Source: Novosphingobium sp. 18050 (GTDB taxonomy: Bacteria > Pseudomonadota > Alphaproteobacteria > Sphingomonadales > Sphingomonadaceae). From it: a stretch of DNA of 64,000 bases. Location: the NCBI RefSeq assembly GCF_902706195.1, contig NZ_CACSJO010000001.1:124001-188000 (forward strand). Reading direction: 5' to 3'. The position numbers and the translations under genes are program-made. The notes beneath the pieces were generated by a model that saw only the letters and a list, made by a program, of their open reading frames with translations, had not been told where the DNA came from and made no database searches. Below, in pieces: positions 6,553-13,665 of the stretch (the stretch's first letter is position 1; the number at the start of each line of letters is the position of its first letter).

Positions 6553-6758
6553 CTGTCGATCCCACTCGCACGCGCGGCGCATCTTCACCGAGTTTCGATC
6601 CGGTCAAGCTGCTCGATCGCGCTGCGGAGCTTGGGATCACATCCGTCACCGACAAGACCGACATGAAAGAGCGCATCATGATCGCATATGAACATGGCCT
6701 CCTGGCGCCTTTCGAGACGCGGGTGCTGGTCATGGCCCTGGGGCTAGAGGCCGCATGA
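6549..6758 (+). CDS. Small hypothetical protein of replication block
   Basis: 69 residues from a GTG at 6549 that overlaps the nuclease stop (GTGA); the end overlaps the primase-helicase start (ATGA). The sequence FDPVKLLDRAAELGITSVTDKTDMKERIMIAYEHGLL looks like a compact helical domain. Third-position G/C is high. No known family; it may be an adaptor for the replication proteins beside it. Confidence 0.65.
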   Translation: MTVDPTRTRGASSPSFDPVKLLDRAAELGITSVTDKTDMKERIMIAYEHGLLAPFETRVLVMALGLEAA

Positions 6759-9013
6759 GCACGTCGCCCCTCGCCGCGGTAGGCCCGCAGTGGAACCGCC
6801 GCCCAGTCATGGTCTTCGCTGGGCAAGCGGATACGCACATCAACACGGGTGAAGACTACGGCACTGTGACGCTGGCCGAGGTCTTCCACATGAAGCCGGC
6901 CGACAAGGCCAAGGACAAGTGCCTGGGCTTCCTGCCATCATCCTACCACGACTTCGATGGGCGCTCCCATGCGGTGCAGCGCGCCAAGGGTGAGTTCGTG
7001 GCCCTTTGCGGCGATGTGGATAAGGGCGAACATCCGCTCGAGCACATCGAAACGCTGGTGCGCGGCTTTGCGCGGGACGCGGCGTGGCTGATCTATTCGA
7101 CGGCCAACTCGCGCCCCGGAAACAAGCGGTGGCGCGTCGTTCTGCCGCTCGAGCAGGTTGTCGGATTCGATGACTGGCACGACGCACAGAACGCCTTCTT
7201 CAACTTCATGGAGGTCAGCGGCGTGCCGATGGACCGGGCGATGGATCGCGCCGGCCAGCCCGTATTCCTCCCCAACGTCCCGGCAGAACATAACTCGGGC
7301 GAACCGCTCCGGGATGGCAGCGGCGATCCCCTTTACTACGAGCGCAAGCACAGCGGCACGAACGCGCCCGGCCTGTCTCTCGATCGCGGCGCGGTCGGCG
7401 CTGGCGTAGCGGCGATCAGGCACAAGCGCGCCGAGGACGACAAGGCGCGCGAGATGATGCGCCGCGATGCCGAGGCCCGCAAGGCACAGCGCCCGCGTGC
7501 CGACAATGACGGTATTTCGGTGATGGAGGAGTTCAACCGCTCCAATTCCATCGCCAACTTGCTCGAGGTCTACGGCTACAAGCAGAGCCCGCGCCACGGC
7601 GAGGACTGGCGCTCTCCGCACCAGGAAGGTGACAGCTACGCAACCCGGATCATGGGTGACGCGTGGGTCAGCCTGTCGATGTCGGATGCTGCCGCTGGTG
7701 TCGGTGCGCGCTGCAAGTCCGGTTGCTTCGGCGATGCCTACGACCTGTTCGTGCACTTCGACCACAAGGGCGACCACAAGGCCGCGCACCGCCAGCTGCA
7801 CGCCGAGCGCAAAGCCGCTGGCCCGCAGCCGGAGCGCTACAGCTACGCGGCCGATCTTGAGCCCGAGTATGACCCTGAGACGGGCGAGCCGGTCTATGAC
7901 ATGCCGGATTATTATTCCGAGGGTTCTGAGCCTGCGGCCGAGGCCGCAGCGCCCCCGGAAGGAGATGCCTCGGACACATTCCAGCTTCTCAACCTGACCG
8001 AGCTGGAAGCGCTGCCGCCGCCCAAGTGGCTGGTGCACGAAGTCATCAGCGAAGACGGCCTGACCACCATCTACGGCGACCCCGGCACAGGTAAGAGCTT
8101 CATCGCGCTTGATATGGGTCTTCGGATCGCGCTCGGCCACGACTGGCACGGCGCGCCCACAAAGCGAGTCGGCGTCCTCTATATCGCTGGCGAAGGCGCG
8201 CGGGGTATCGGCAAGCGTGTAGCTGGCTGGCGCATGAAGCACGGCGCCGATTGGGACGATGCGCCGTTCATGCTGCTGCCTGTTGCAGTGCAGTTCATGG
8301 AGCCCAGCGAGCGGGCCAAGCTCATTCGCACCATCGACGAAGCAAAGCGCCGCGCCGGGTTCGACATCGGCCTGGTCGTCATAGACACGATCTCCCGCGC
8401 GATCGCCGGGCAGGACGAGAACGGGCAGGACACCATGTCCGCGTTCGTCAAGGCGTGCGACGAGGTGCGGGCGCACTGCGGCGGGGCCGTACTGGGCGTC
8501 CACCACAGCGGCAAGGACAAGGATCGGGGCATGCGCGGCTCTACCGTGCTGCTGGGCGCCTGTGACGCCACCATGCGCCTTACCAAGGACGGTGAGCGCA
8601 TCACCCTGAAGTGCGAGAAGCAGAAGGACGCGGAGGAATTCCAGCCCGTCTATCTGCGCCTCGAGCAATACAAGTGGAACAGTGAAGACGGCGATGAGGT
8701 CAGCACTCTGATCCCGCTGCAGGCCGCTGCGCCGGAAGCGGATCACCTTTCGTATGAAGCGATCGACCAGGCTTTTGGTCTGCTTACGGGCGCGTGGTCG
8801 GAGGGCAAAGCGCTCTCCAACAAGACCCAGACGCGCAGCGACGGACGCTATGCCCCATCCATCTTCACGAAGCGCCTCGGCGGCTCTGAGAAGGCGTGGA
8901 AGGAGCATATCGAGGCGTGGCTCGAGAGCGGGCACCTCACTCTGGAAGAGTACGATCGCCGCAACAAGAAGTTCGGATTGAGGGTCATCAGCACAATCCG
9001 GTGGGGGAACTGA
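6755..9013 (+). CDS. Primase-helicase fusion (AEP-like + RepA-type ATPase)
   Basis: 752 residues in three parts. Residues 1-220 resemble a primase/polymerase-like domain, with an acidic pair in ALCGDVDKG (Asp87, Asp89) and the family's RWRVVLPLE strand (about 125-133). Residues 250-350 contain a smaller domain with Cys/His residues and a SDAAAG segment. Residues 420-650 are a RecA-like ATPase: Walker A GDPGTGKS at about 443-450, Walker B VVIDTISR at about 545 and an LGVHHSGKD motif at about 585. It should prime and unwind phage DNA. The C-terminal 80 residues look like a winged-helix. An iteron block follows directly. Confidence 0.88.
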   Translation: MSTSPLAAVGPQWNRRPVMVFAGQADTHINTGEDYGTVTLAEVFHMKPADKAKDKCLGFLPSSYHDFDGRSHAVQRAKGEFVALCGDVDKGEHPLEHIETLVRGFARDAAWLIYSTANSRPGNKRWRVVLPLEQVVGFDDWHDAQNAFFNFMEVSGVPMDRAMDRAGQPVFLPNVPAEHNSGEPLRDGSGDPLYYERKHSGTNAPGLSLDRGAVGAGVAAIRHKRAEDDKAREMMRRDAEARKAQRPRADNDGISVMEEFNRSNSIANLLEVYGYKQSPRHGEDWRSPHQEGDSYATRIMGDAWVSLSMSDAAAGVGARCKSGCFGDAYDLFVHFDHKGDHKAAHRQLHAERKAAGPQPERYSYAADLEPEYDPETGEPVYDMPDYYSEGSEPAAEAAAPPEGDASDTFQLLNLTELEALPPPKWLVHEVISEDGLTTIYGDPGTGKSFIALDMGLRIALGHDWHGAPTKRVGVLYIAGEGARGIGKRVAGWRMKHGADWDDAPFMLLPVAVQFMEPSERAKLIRTIDEAKRRAGFDIGLVVIDTISRAIAGQDENGQDTMSAFVKACDEVRAHCGGAVLGVHHSGKDKDRGMRGSTVLLGACDATMRLTKDGERITLKCEKQKDAEEFQPVYLRLEQYKWNSEDGDEVSTLIPLQAAAPEADHLSYEAIDQAFGLLTGAWSEGKALSNKTQTRSDGRYAPSIFTKRLGGSEKAWKEHIEAWLESGHLTLEEYDRRNKKFGLRVISTIRWGN

Positions 9014-9041
9014 TCATGGTTTTTGTGTGCAATAGTGCACT

Positions 9042-9195
9042 TGCGGAGGTTCTGCGGAGGTTCCGTTTTCGGACTTCCGCAACCTCCGCAAATATTCAAA
9101 AAACGGCGGAAATCCGCCATCCCGGAAGTCTGCGGAGGTTGCGGAAGTTGACCCCTGTAACCCGCAGAAAACCGTGGGCGGAAGTTGCGGAGGTT
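9042..9195. repeat. Iteron block TGCGG(A/G)(A/G)GTT, candidate origin
   Basis: Eight copies of a 10-bp unit, TGCGGAGGTT or TGCGGAAGTT: plus strand at 9042, 9053, 9131, 9140, 9177 (one mismatch) and 9186; minus strand at 9072-9081 (one mismatch) and 9081-9090. Copies come in pairs 9 or 11 bp apart. The pair at 9072-9090 is inverted against 9131-9149, giving an 18-bp arm around a loop that holds a further perfect hairpin GGCGGA-AA-TCCGCC (9105-9118) and the AT-rich AAATATTCAAAAAA (9090-9103). Iterons beside a replication gene suggest an origin; this is inference. Confidence 0.6.
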
Positions 9196-9209
9196 AGCCC
9201 CCCCCTAAA

Positions 9210-9240
9210 GGGGGAAAATCCATCAGGGATTTTCTCCCCC
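9210..9240. other. Strong hairpin before gene 9264
   Basis: GGGGGAAAATCC (9210-9221) pairs with GGATTTTCTCCCCC (9227-9240) with a two-base bulge and a short ATCAG loop. A run of C at 9198-9205 offers a competing pairing with the same G run. There is no clear T tract. It may be part of the origin structure or shape expression of the next gene. Confidence 0.5.
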
Positions 9241-9263
9241 TTAGGTTGGCAGCGAGAAAAGGC

Positions 9264-9458
9264 ATGACCGACCTCTTCACCAACACACCCCTCCCCCGCG
9301 CCAAAGCCGGCGAAGGCAGCGGCAAGCTCATCGGGCACATGGTCAACGGGATGAGCCGCGCTGAGATGGCGCAGAATTATGCTGCTGGGGCGTATCCTGA
9401 TGTGCATCCGGCTTATCTCGCTGAGGCGGGGATTGGATCAACGGGAGCCTCCGCATGA
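9264..9458 (+). CDS. Small hypothetical phage protein
   Basis: 64 residues from the ATG at 9264, preceded by GAGAAAAGG. It contains a short helix-turn-helix-like stretch, HMVNGMSRAEMAQNYAAGAYPDVHPAYLAEAG. It lies just past the iteron block and overlaps the next gene by four bases (ATGA). It could bind the nearby DNA, but that is only a guess from position. No family recognised. Confidence 0.6.
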   Translation: MTDLFTNTPLPRAKAGEGSGKLIGHMVNGMSRAEMAQNYAAGAYPDVHPAYLAEAGIGSTGASA

Positions 9459-10009
9459 ACGCGATCACCGTGATTGAGGCGGGGCCGAGCCTGACCCTCC
9501 CGCCAGACCTCGCCTGCACCGACTGGCTGGCCATCGGCGCCGACCTGATGCGCAAGGACCGGGAGACGAAGTGGCAGGCTGCTGACTGGTACGCCTATGG
9601 CCGCGCCCGCGCCAAGACGGACACCGTGTTCGCCGAGCAGATGGCGCTTGCCCTGCCGGACATGCTGGAGGACCCGCGCAAGCTCGACGCCATCGCACGC
9701 GTCGCCGAGGTGTTCCCTGCCGATGAACGCAGCCTCGGGCTATCGTTCGACCATTACGCGGTGCTTGCCAGCCTGCCGCACGGTGAAGCCCGCAAGCTGC
9801 TCGCCAAGGCAGCGGAGAAGAAGACCGGCGCCCGCGAGATCAAGTACGAGGCCATGCACGCTCAAATGTCCCTCGCCCCCCGCCAGCCCGCCGACGAGGA
9901 CAGCCAGTGCACCAGCCTTATCCACCTCTACAACCGCATGCCCCGTACCGTCCGTGTCGAGTTCGCCCAGATGGTGGCAGAGGCCGAGGGCGAGGAGATC
10001 GAACCTTGA
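9455..10009 (+). CDS. Hypothetical phage protein, possible ParB-like helical domain
   Basis: 184 residues, almost all helical. The middle (KLDAIARVAEVFPADERSLGLSFDHYAVLASLPHGEARKLLAKAAEKKTGAREIK, about residues 70-125) has the spacing of helix-turn-helix segments in phage proteins that carry ParB-like DNA-binding helices. The C-terminal 40 residues are more acidic. It overlaps the genes on either side by four bases. It may act in replication control near the iterons; this is a weak inference and no catalytic motif is seen. Confidence 0.65.
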   Translation: MNAITVIEAGPSLTLPPDLACTDWLAIGADLMRKDRETKWQAADWYAYGRARAKTDTVFAEQMALALPDMLEDPRKLDAIARVAEVFPADERSLGLSFDHYAVLASLPHGEARKLLAKAAEKKTGAREIKYEAMHAQMSLAPRQPADEDSQCTSLIHLYNRMPRTVRVEFAQMVAEAEGEEIEP

Positions 10010-10230
10010 TCATCACTGGCCGGTTCCCCCCGCTGCCCGAGGGATTTCGCAAGCGTTTCATCGAACAGGGGTGGCGTGGGGTAGAGCGCGTTTACGGCGC
10101 GCGGCGGGAAGTGATCCAGAGGTGGATCGCGGAGGCTGGCGGCCCGGTGCAGCTGACTGACGCCCGCAAGGCATGGTTGGCGGAGGCGAAGGCCCAACGC
10201 GTGGTGCAGGCTCGGAGGAAGGGGCGGTGA
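10006..10230 (+). CDS. Small basic protein with helix-turn-helix-like core
   Basis: 74 residues from a TTG at 10006 that overlaps the preceding stop (TTGA); the longer upstream frame is poorly coded and rejected. The core GFRKRFIEQGWRGVERVYGARREVIQRWIAEAG looks like a helix-turn-helix of the kind that binds DNA. The protein is strongly basic. It overlaps the next gene by GTGA. Likely a DNA-binding accessory protein; function not known. Confidence 0.6.
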   Translation: MIITGRFPPLPEGFRKRFIEQGWRGVERVYGARREVIQRWIAEAGGPVQLTDARKAWLAEAKAQRVVQARRKGR

Positions 10231-10853
10231 GGCCATACCCACCCCACGACCTCGCAACGTTCTACGAGATCGAGATGATGGACCGGTTCGAGCCCGCCCC
10301 GGATGTCCTCGCCTGGATCCGCGCCACGTTCCTCGACGAGGCCAGCCCGCTCTACAACCCCGAGCATGCCCACCTGCGGGATGCCGACCTCGGGGTCCTA
10401 TGGACCAACTGCGACAACAGCCGGCAGATGCGCGCCGTCATCGGCCAGGCCGAACTCATGCCGCCGATGGCAATGGGCAAGTGGCAGCGTGCCCGCGCGG
10501 TCCAGCAGATCACCGACTGGTTCGACGGCGTGCCCGACTTCCTGCTGACGTTCAGCGCGCCGGCAGCGGCCGGGATGGATGATCCTTCGTTCTGCGCTCT
10601 GGTGGAGCACGAGCTGTACCACTGCGCCCAGAAGCTCGACCAGTACGGCATGCCCGCCTTCAACAAGGACACGGGCAAGCCGATCCTCATCATGCGCGGC
10701 CACGACGTGGAAGAGTTCGTCGGCGTGGTCGCCCGGTACGGGGCCGAAGCCGCTGGCGTGTCGGCAATGGTTGATGCTGCGAAGGCGGGGCCGACCATTG
10801 GGCGCGCGTCGATCGCCGGTGTCTGCGGCACCTGCTCATTGAAGGTTGCTTGA
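10227..10853 (+). CDS. Putative phage metallopeptidase (HExxH)
   Basis: 208 residues from a GTG at 10227 coupled to the preceding stop. The zinc-binding signature HELYH is at about residues 129-133, inside ALVEHELYHCAQKLDQYG, and a later RGHDVEEF segment could supply a third ligand. This matches the putative phage metallopeptidase family found between replication and terminase genes in many temperate phages, whose substrate is not established. No signal peptide, so it acts in the cytoplasm. Possible targets are a host regulator or a head precursor; both are guesses. Confidence 0.8.
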   Translation: MRPYPPHDLATFYEIEMMDRFEPAPDVLAWIRATFLDEASPLYNPEHAHLRDADLGVLWTNCDNSRQMRAVIGQAELMPPMAMGKWQRARAVQQITDWFDGVPDFLLTFSAPAAAGMDDPSFCALVEHELYHCAQKLDQYGMPAFNKDTGKPILIMRGHDVEEFVGVVARYGAEAAGVSAMVDAAKAGPTIGRASIAGVCGTCSLKVA

Positions 10854-10854
10854 A

Positions 10855-11328
10855 ATGGGTGCCCGCAACAAGGCAATGACGGACCAGGTGAAAGCCTATG
10901 TAATTCAGGCCCTAGCGTCGTTCGATACGCCCTCGCAGGTTGCTACCGCGCTCAAGGATGAATTCGGGATCGAACTGACCCCGCAGGCCATCCAGACATA
11001 TGACCCGACCAAGCACGCCGGGCGCAATCTGTCCGAGAAGTGGCGTGTGATGTTCGATGCTGCCCGCAAAGCGTTCACCGAGGATTCGTCTCACATTCCG
11101 ATCGCGCACCGATCCACCCGGCTACGGGCGTTGCATCGCATGGCGCAGGCCGCCGAGCGCAAGGGCAACTTCCCGCTGGCGGCACAGCTGCACAAGCAGG
11201 CCGCCGAAGAGATGGGCAACGCCTACACCAACCGGCGCGAACTGACCGGCAAGGACGGGAAGGATTTGCCCGCCGCAGCGCCGGCCGTGGCGATCTTCGC
11301 GCTGCCGGATAATGGGAGGGATGGGTGA
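10855..11328 (+). CDS. DUF2280 protein, probable small terminase subunit
   Basis: 157 residues from the ATG at 10855 (a TTG at 10846 is also in frame). The sequence closely fits the DUF2280 family: VKAYVIQALASFDTPSQVA, then a YDPTKHAGRNLSEKW stretch, then the basic helical RLRALHRMAQAAERKGN, ending GNAYTNRRELTGKDG. The N-terminal 60 residues look like a helix-turn-helix that would recognise a packaging site. Family members lie upstream of large terminase genes, as here with one small gene between. The small-subunit role is accepted by position and not proven by motif. Confidence 0.85.
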   Translation: MGARNKAMTDQVKAYVIQALASFDTPSQVATALKDEFGIELTPQAIQTYDPTKHAGRNLSEKWRVMFDAARKAFTEDSSHIPIAHRSTRLRALHRMAQAAERKGNFPLAAQLHKQAAEEMGNAYTNRRELTGKDGKDLPAAAPAVAIFALPDNGRDG

Positions 11329-11591
11329 CCCGACGACCCCGCGAAATAGACCTGCAGCACACGTCGTCAGATGATCGTTTTTCAGCAGCCATGCTGAGGT
11401 GTCGCAACGCGTCGGGCGACTGTTCGATGGCTGGGGAGTGCATATACGGAGATTGTTTCGCATCGAGCGGCGAAGCGACGGCTGCGCGCATGATCGAACG
11501 CCTGCTGCCGAGCGACAGCGCCGAGGGCGAACACGTCGCATACCTGCGAAAGGCTGCTCACCTGCTACGGAACGGCCTCATCCAACTGTGA
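11325..11591 (+). CDS. Small Cys-containing phage protein
   Basis: 88 residues from a GTG at 11325 that overlaps the preceding stop (GTGA) and has GGGAGGG upstream. Four cysteines lie between about residues 26 and 44 (CRNASGDCSMAGECIYGDC), spaced so that they could bind a metal or form a knuckle. The C-terminal half is helical. It is wedged between the DUF2280 gene and the large terminase with overlaps on both sides, so it may assist packaging. Function unknown. Confidence 0.65.
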   Translation: MTRRPREIDLQHTSSDDRFSAAMLRCRNASGDCSMAGECIYGDCFASSGEATAARMIERLLPSDSAEGEHVAYLRKAAHLLRNGLIQL

Positions 11592-13015
11592 ACGCCCACA
11601 CCACGATTACCCCTGGCATAGGACACAACGGCGGCCCGGCGATCACCGCCGAGACGATCAAGCCCCAGCCCGGCCCGCAGACCGCGTTTCTGTCATCGCC
11701 TGCCGACATTGCCATCTACGGCGGCGGTGCAGGCGGCGGGAAGACGTGGGGCCTGCTCATGGAGCCCCTGCGCCACGTCAGCAACGGCGGCTTCGGCGCG
11801 GTGTTCTTCCGTCGCTCCACCGTGCAAATCCGCAACGAGGGTGGCCTGTGGGATGAAAGCGCGGTCCTGTACCCGCAGATCGGCGCCGACCCTAAAGAAC
11901 ACACGCTGTCATGGTCGTTCCCGTCCGGCGCATCGGTCAGCTTCGCCCACCTGGAGCACGATAAGACCCGCTTCAACTGGCAGGGCTCGCAGATCCCGCT
12001 CATCTGCTTCGACGAGCTGACGCACTTCACGCCTACCCAGTTCTGGTACATGGTCAGCCGCAACCGCTCGATGTGCGGCGTGCGGCCCTACATCCGCGCG
12101 ACCTGCAACCCTGATGCGGACAGCTGGGTCGCTGGGCTCATCGCATGGTGGATCAACCAGGACACCGGCCTGCCCATCCCCGAGCGCGCCGGCAAGCTGA
12201 GGTGGTTCGTTCGCGTCGGCGAGGACCTGCGCTGGGCTGACACCCCCGCCGAGCTTGAGCAGTACACCATGCTCAACGAGGCGGGCGAAAGCGTGCCGAT
12301 CCCGGCGAAGTCGCTGACGTTCATCCCGGCCAAGTTGACCGACAACAAGGCGCTGATGGCGGCCGACCCCGGCTACATGGCGTCGCTGCTCGCCCTGCCC
12401 CTGGTCGAGCGTGAGCGCCTGTTGGGCGGCAACTGGAAGATCAGGCCGGCCGCTGGCTTGTACTTCCAGCGCGCCTGGTGCCGGGTGGTCGATGCAGTAC
12501 CGGCGGGCACGGTGTGGGGGCGCGGCTACGATCTTGCGGCCACCCCGCCCACGCCGGACAACCCCGACCCGGACGCAACCGCCTCGACGAAGATCGGACG
12601 TTCCCCCGACGGCCGCTACATCGTGGTCGATTGCCGGAAGACGCAGACTACCCCGGCCGGTGTGGAACGGTTCATCCTGAACACCGCCTCCGAGGACGGG
12701 CATCACGTCGAGATATCACTACCTCAGGACCCCGGACAGGCGGGCAAGAGCCAAGTCGCCCAGCTGATCAAGATGCTGAGCGGTTACAATGTGCGGTCAT
12801 CCACTGAGACGGGCGACAAGGTGACGCGCTTCGGCCCGTTCTCGGCTCAGGCAGAGGCCGGAAACGTCGATGTGTTGCGCGGTCCGTGGAATGACGGGTG
12901 GTTCACTGCGCTTGAGGGCTTCCCGGTGGCGAAGCATGATGACGAGGCGGATGCCACCTCGCGAGCGTTCGAAATTGTCTCGTTGCGCCAAGCTTCGGCT
13001 TTTGACGTGCTGTAA
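11588..13015 (+). CDS. Phage terminase large subunit
   Basis: 475 residues from a GTG at 11588 overlapping the preceding stop. The N-terminal ATPase has Walker A GGGAGGGKT at residues 45-53 and Walker B LICFDE at about 137-142; an NPDADSW segment fits motif III. The C-terminal half (about 300-475) is an RNase-H-fold nuclease, with acidic residues in RGYDLAAT and in the final HDDEADATSRAFE. It pumps DNA into the prohead and cuts it. Residues 11-17 are IGHNGGP, a short motif seen at the N-terminus of many unrelated alphaproteobacterial proteins. Length is normal. An AT-rich gap and a cargo gene follow. Confidence 0.95.
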   Translation: MNAHTTITPGIGHNGGPAITAETIKPQPGPQTAFLSSPADIAIYGGGAGGGKTWGLLMEPLRHVSNGGFGAVFFRRSTVQIRNEGGLWDESAVLYPQIGADPKEHTLSWSFPSGASVSFAHLEHDKTRFNWQGSQIPLICFDELTHFTPTQFWYMVSRNRSMCGVRPYIRATCNPDADSWVAGLIAWWINQDTGLPIPERAGKLRWFVRVGEDLRWADTPAELEQYTMLNEAGESVPIPAKSLTFIPAKLTDNKALMAADPGYMASLLALPLVERERLLGGNWKIRPAAGLYFQRAWCRVVDAVPAGTVWGRGYDLAATPPTPDNPDPDATASTKIGRSPDGRYIVVDCRKTQTTPAGVERFILNTASEDGHHVEISLPQDPGQAGKSQVAQLIKMLSGYNVRSSTETGDKVTRFGPFSAQAEAGNVDVLRGPWNDGWFTALEGFPVAKHDDEADATSRAFEIVSLRQASAFDVL

Positions 13016-13092
13016 ACATACTACTACATTATAGTACTGGCTTTCCGATCGATACTATGCGCTCATATTAATATCCCTCTCGGAGTGGCGAT

Positions 13093-13620
13093 ATGAGAAA
13101 AGTGTTCATCGCTTGTCTGTTGGCACAGCTTTCCATATTTCAGAATATAGCGTCAGCCCAGCAAAATCCAAATATTCTGTCGGTAGGCAGTCCGGGAATT
13201 TTGCCTGGACGACTAGCAATCACGAAATCAGGTGACCCCACCTATTGTACTGATTCTGATGATATCCTTCTCGCCCACCCCGATGGTGGCGTGATGTTGT
13301 TGGGTAGGATTTGCACCCTATTACACGAAAACCCCGACCGATCTGTCGCATCCACAAGTGCGAGCCTGATTAAGGATCGTAATCACCATGTTTCTTTCAG
13401 TATAGACATAGACCTTTTTAATAGAGTGCAGCCGGCTGCTAAAATCGGAAGCGTGGACTTGGGTGGCGTACAAACGCATTGCCCAGCTACTCCAAGCCCA
13501 CTTCACTGGATACAAGTTGATGTCCATCACAGTCCTGCGAGCGGACCATTGATCGCGAATGCAGGGCAAACCGCAAATTTCCGCATCTTGTGGAGGAATC
13601 CTGACGACAGCCAGTGCTAA
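13093..13620 (+). CDS. Secreted cargo protein (moron) between terminase and portal
   Basis: 175 residues. Residues 1-22 are a classic Sec signal peptide (basic MRK, hydrophobic core, ASA-Q cleavage). The mature protein has four Cys and is not similar to anything recognised. The DNA here (from 13016) is clearly richer in A/T than the head genes, codon use differs, and there is a GGAGTGG ribosome site rather than overlap coupling. It interrupts the normally adjacent terminase and portal genes. These are the marks of a moron, a late-acquired cargo gene, possibly altering the host envelope. Copy 1 of the CCGTCCGTAG motif follows three bases after the stop. Confidence 0.75.
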   Translation: MRKVFIACLLAQLSIFQNIASAQQNPNILSVGSPGILPGRLAITKSGDPTYCTDSDDILLAHPDGGVMLLGRICTLLHENPDRSVASTSASLIKDRNHHVSFSIDIDLFNRVQPAAKIGSVDLGGVQTHCPATPSPLHWIQVDVHHSPASGPLIANAGQTANFRILWRNPDDSQC

Positions 13621-13622
13621 TT

Positions 13623-13635
13623 GCGTCCGTAGCAT
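13623..13635 (+). repeat. CCGTCCGTAGMGC motif, copy 1
   Basis: GCGTCCGTAGCAT carries the core CGTCCGTAG with mismatches at the ends. The core begins 42 bases before the portal ATG and directly follows the cargo gene stop. Confidence 0.65.
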
Positions 13636-13665
13636 TCGATGCCCCCGAGCCGTCATGTCGGCGCC

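Noticed and set aside
6938..8935. 665-residue leftward frame opposite the primase-helicase
   Set aside because: High-GC antisense shadow; the plus-strand protein has clear Walker and primase motifs.
8896..9407. Reading frames through the iteron block, both strands
   Set aside because: They are low in family-like sequence and arise from the repeated 10-bp unit; no ribosome site; the plus frame largely overlaps the primase-helicase gene.
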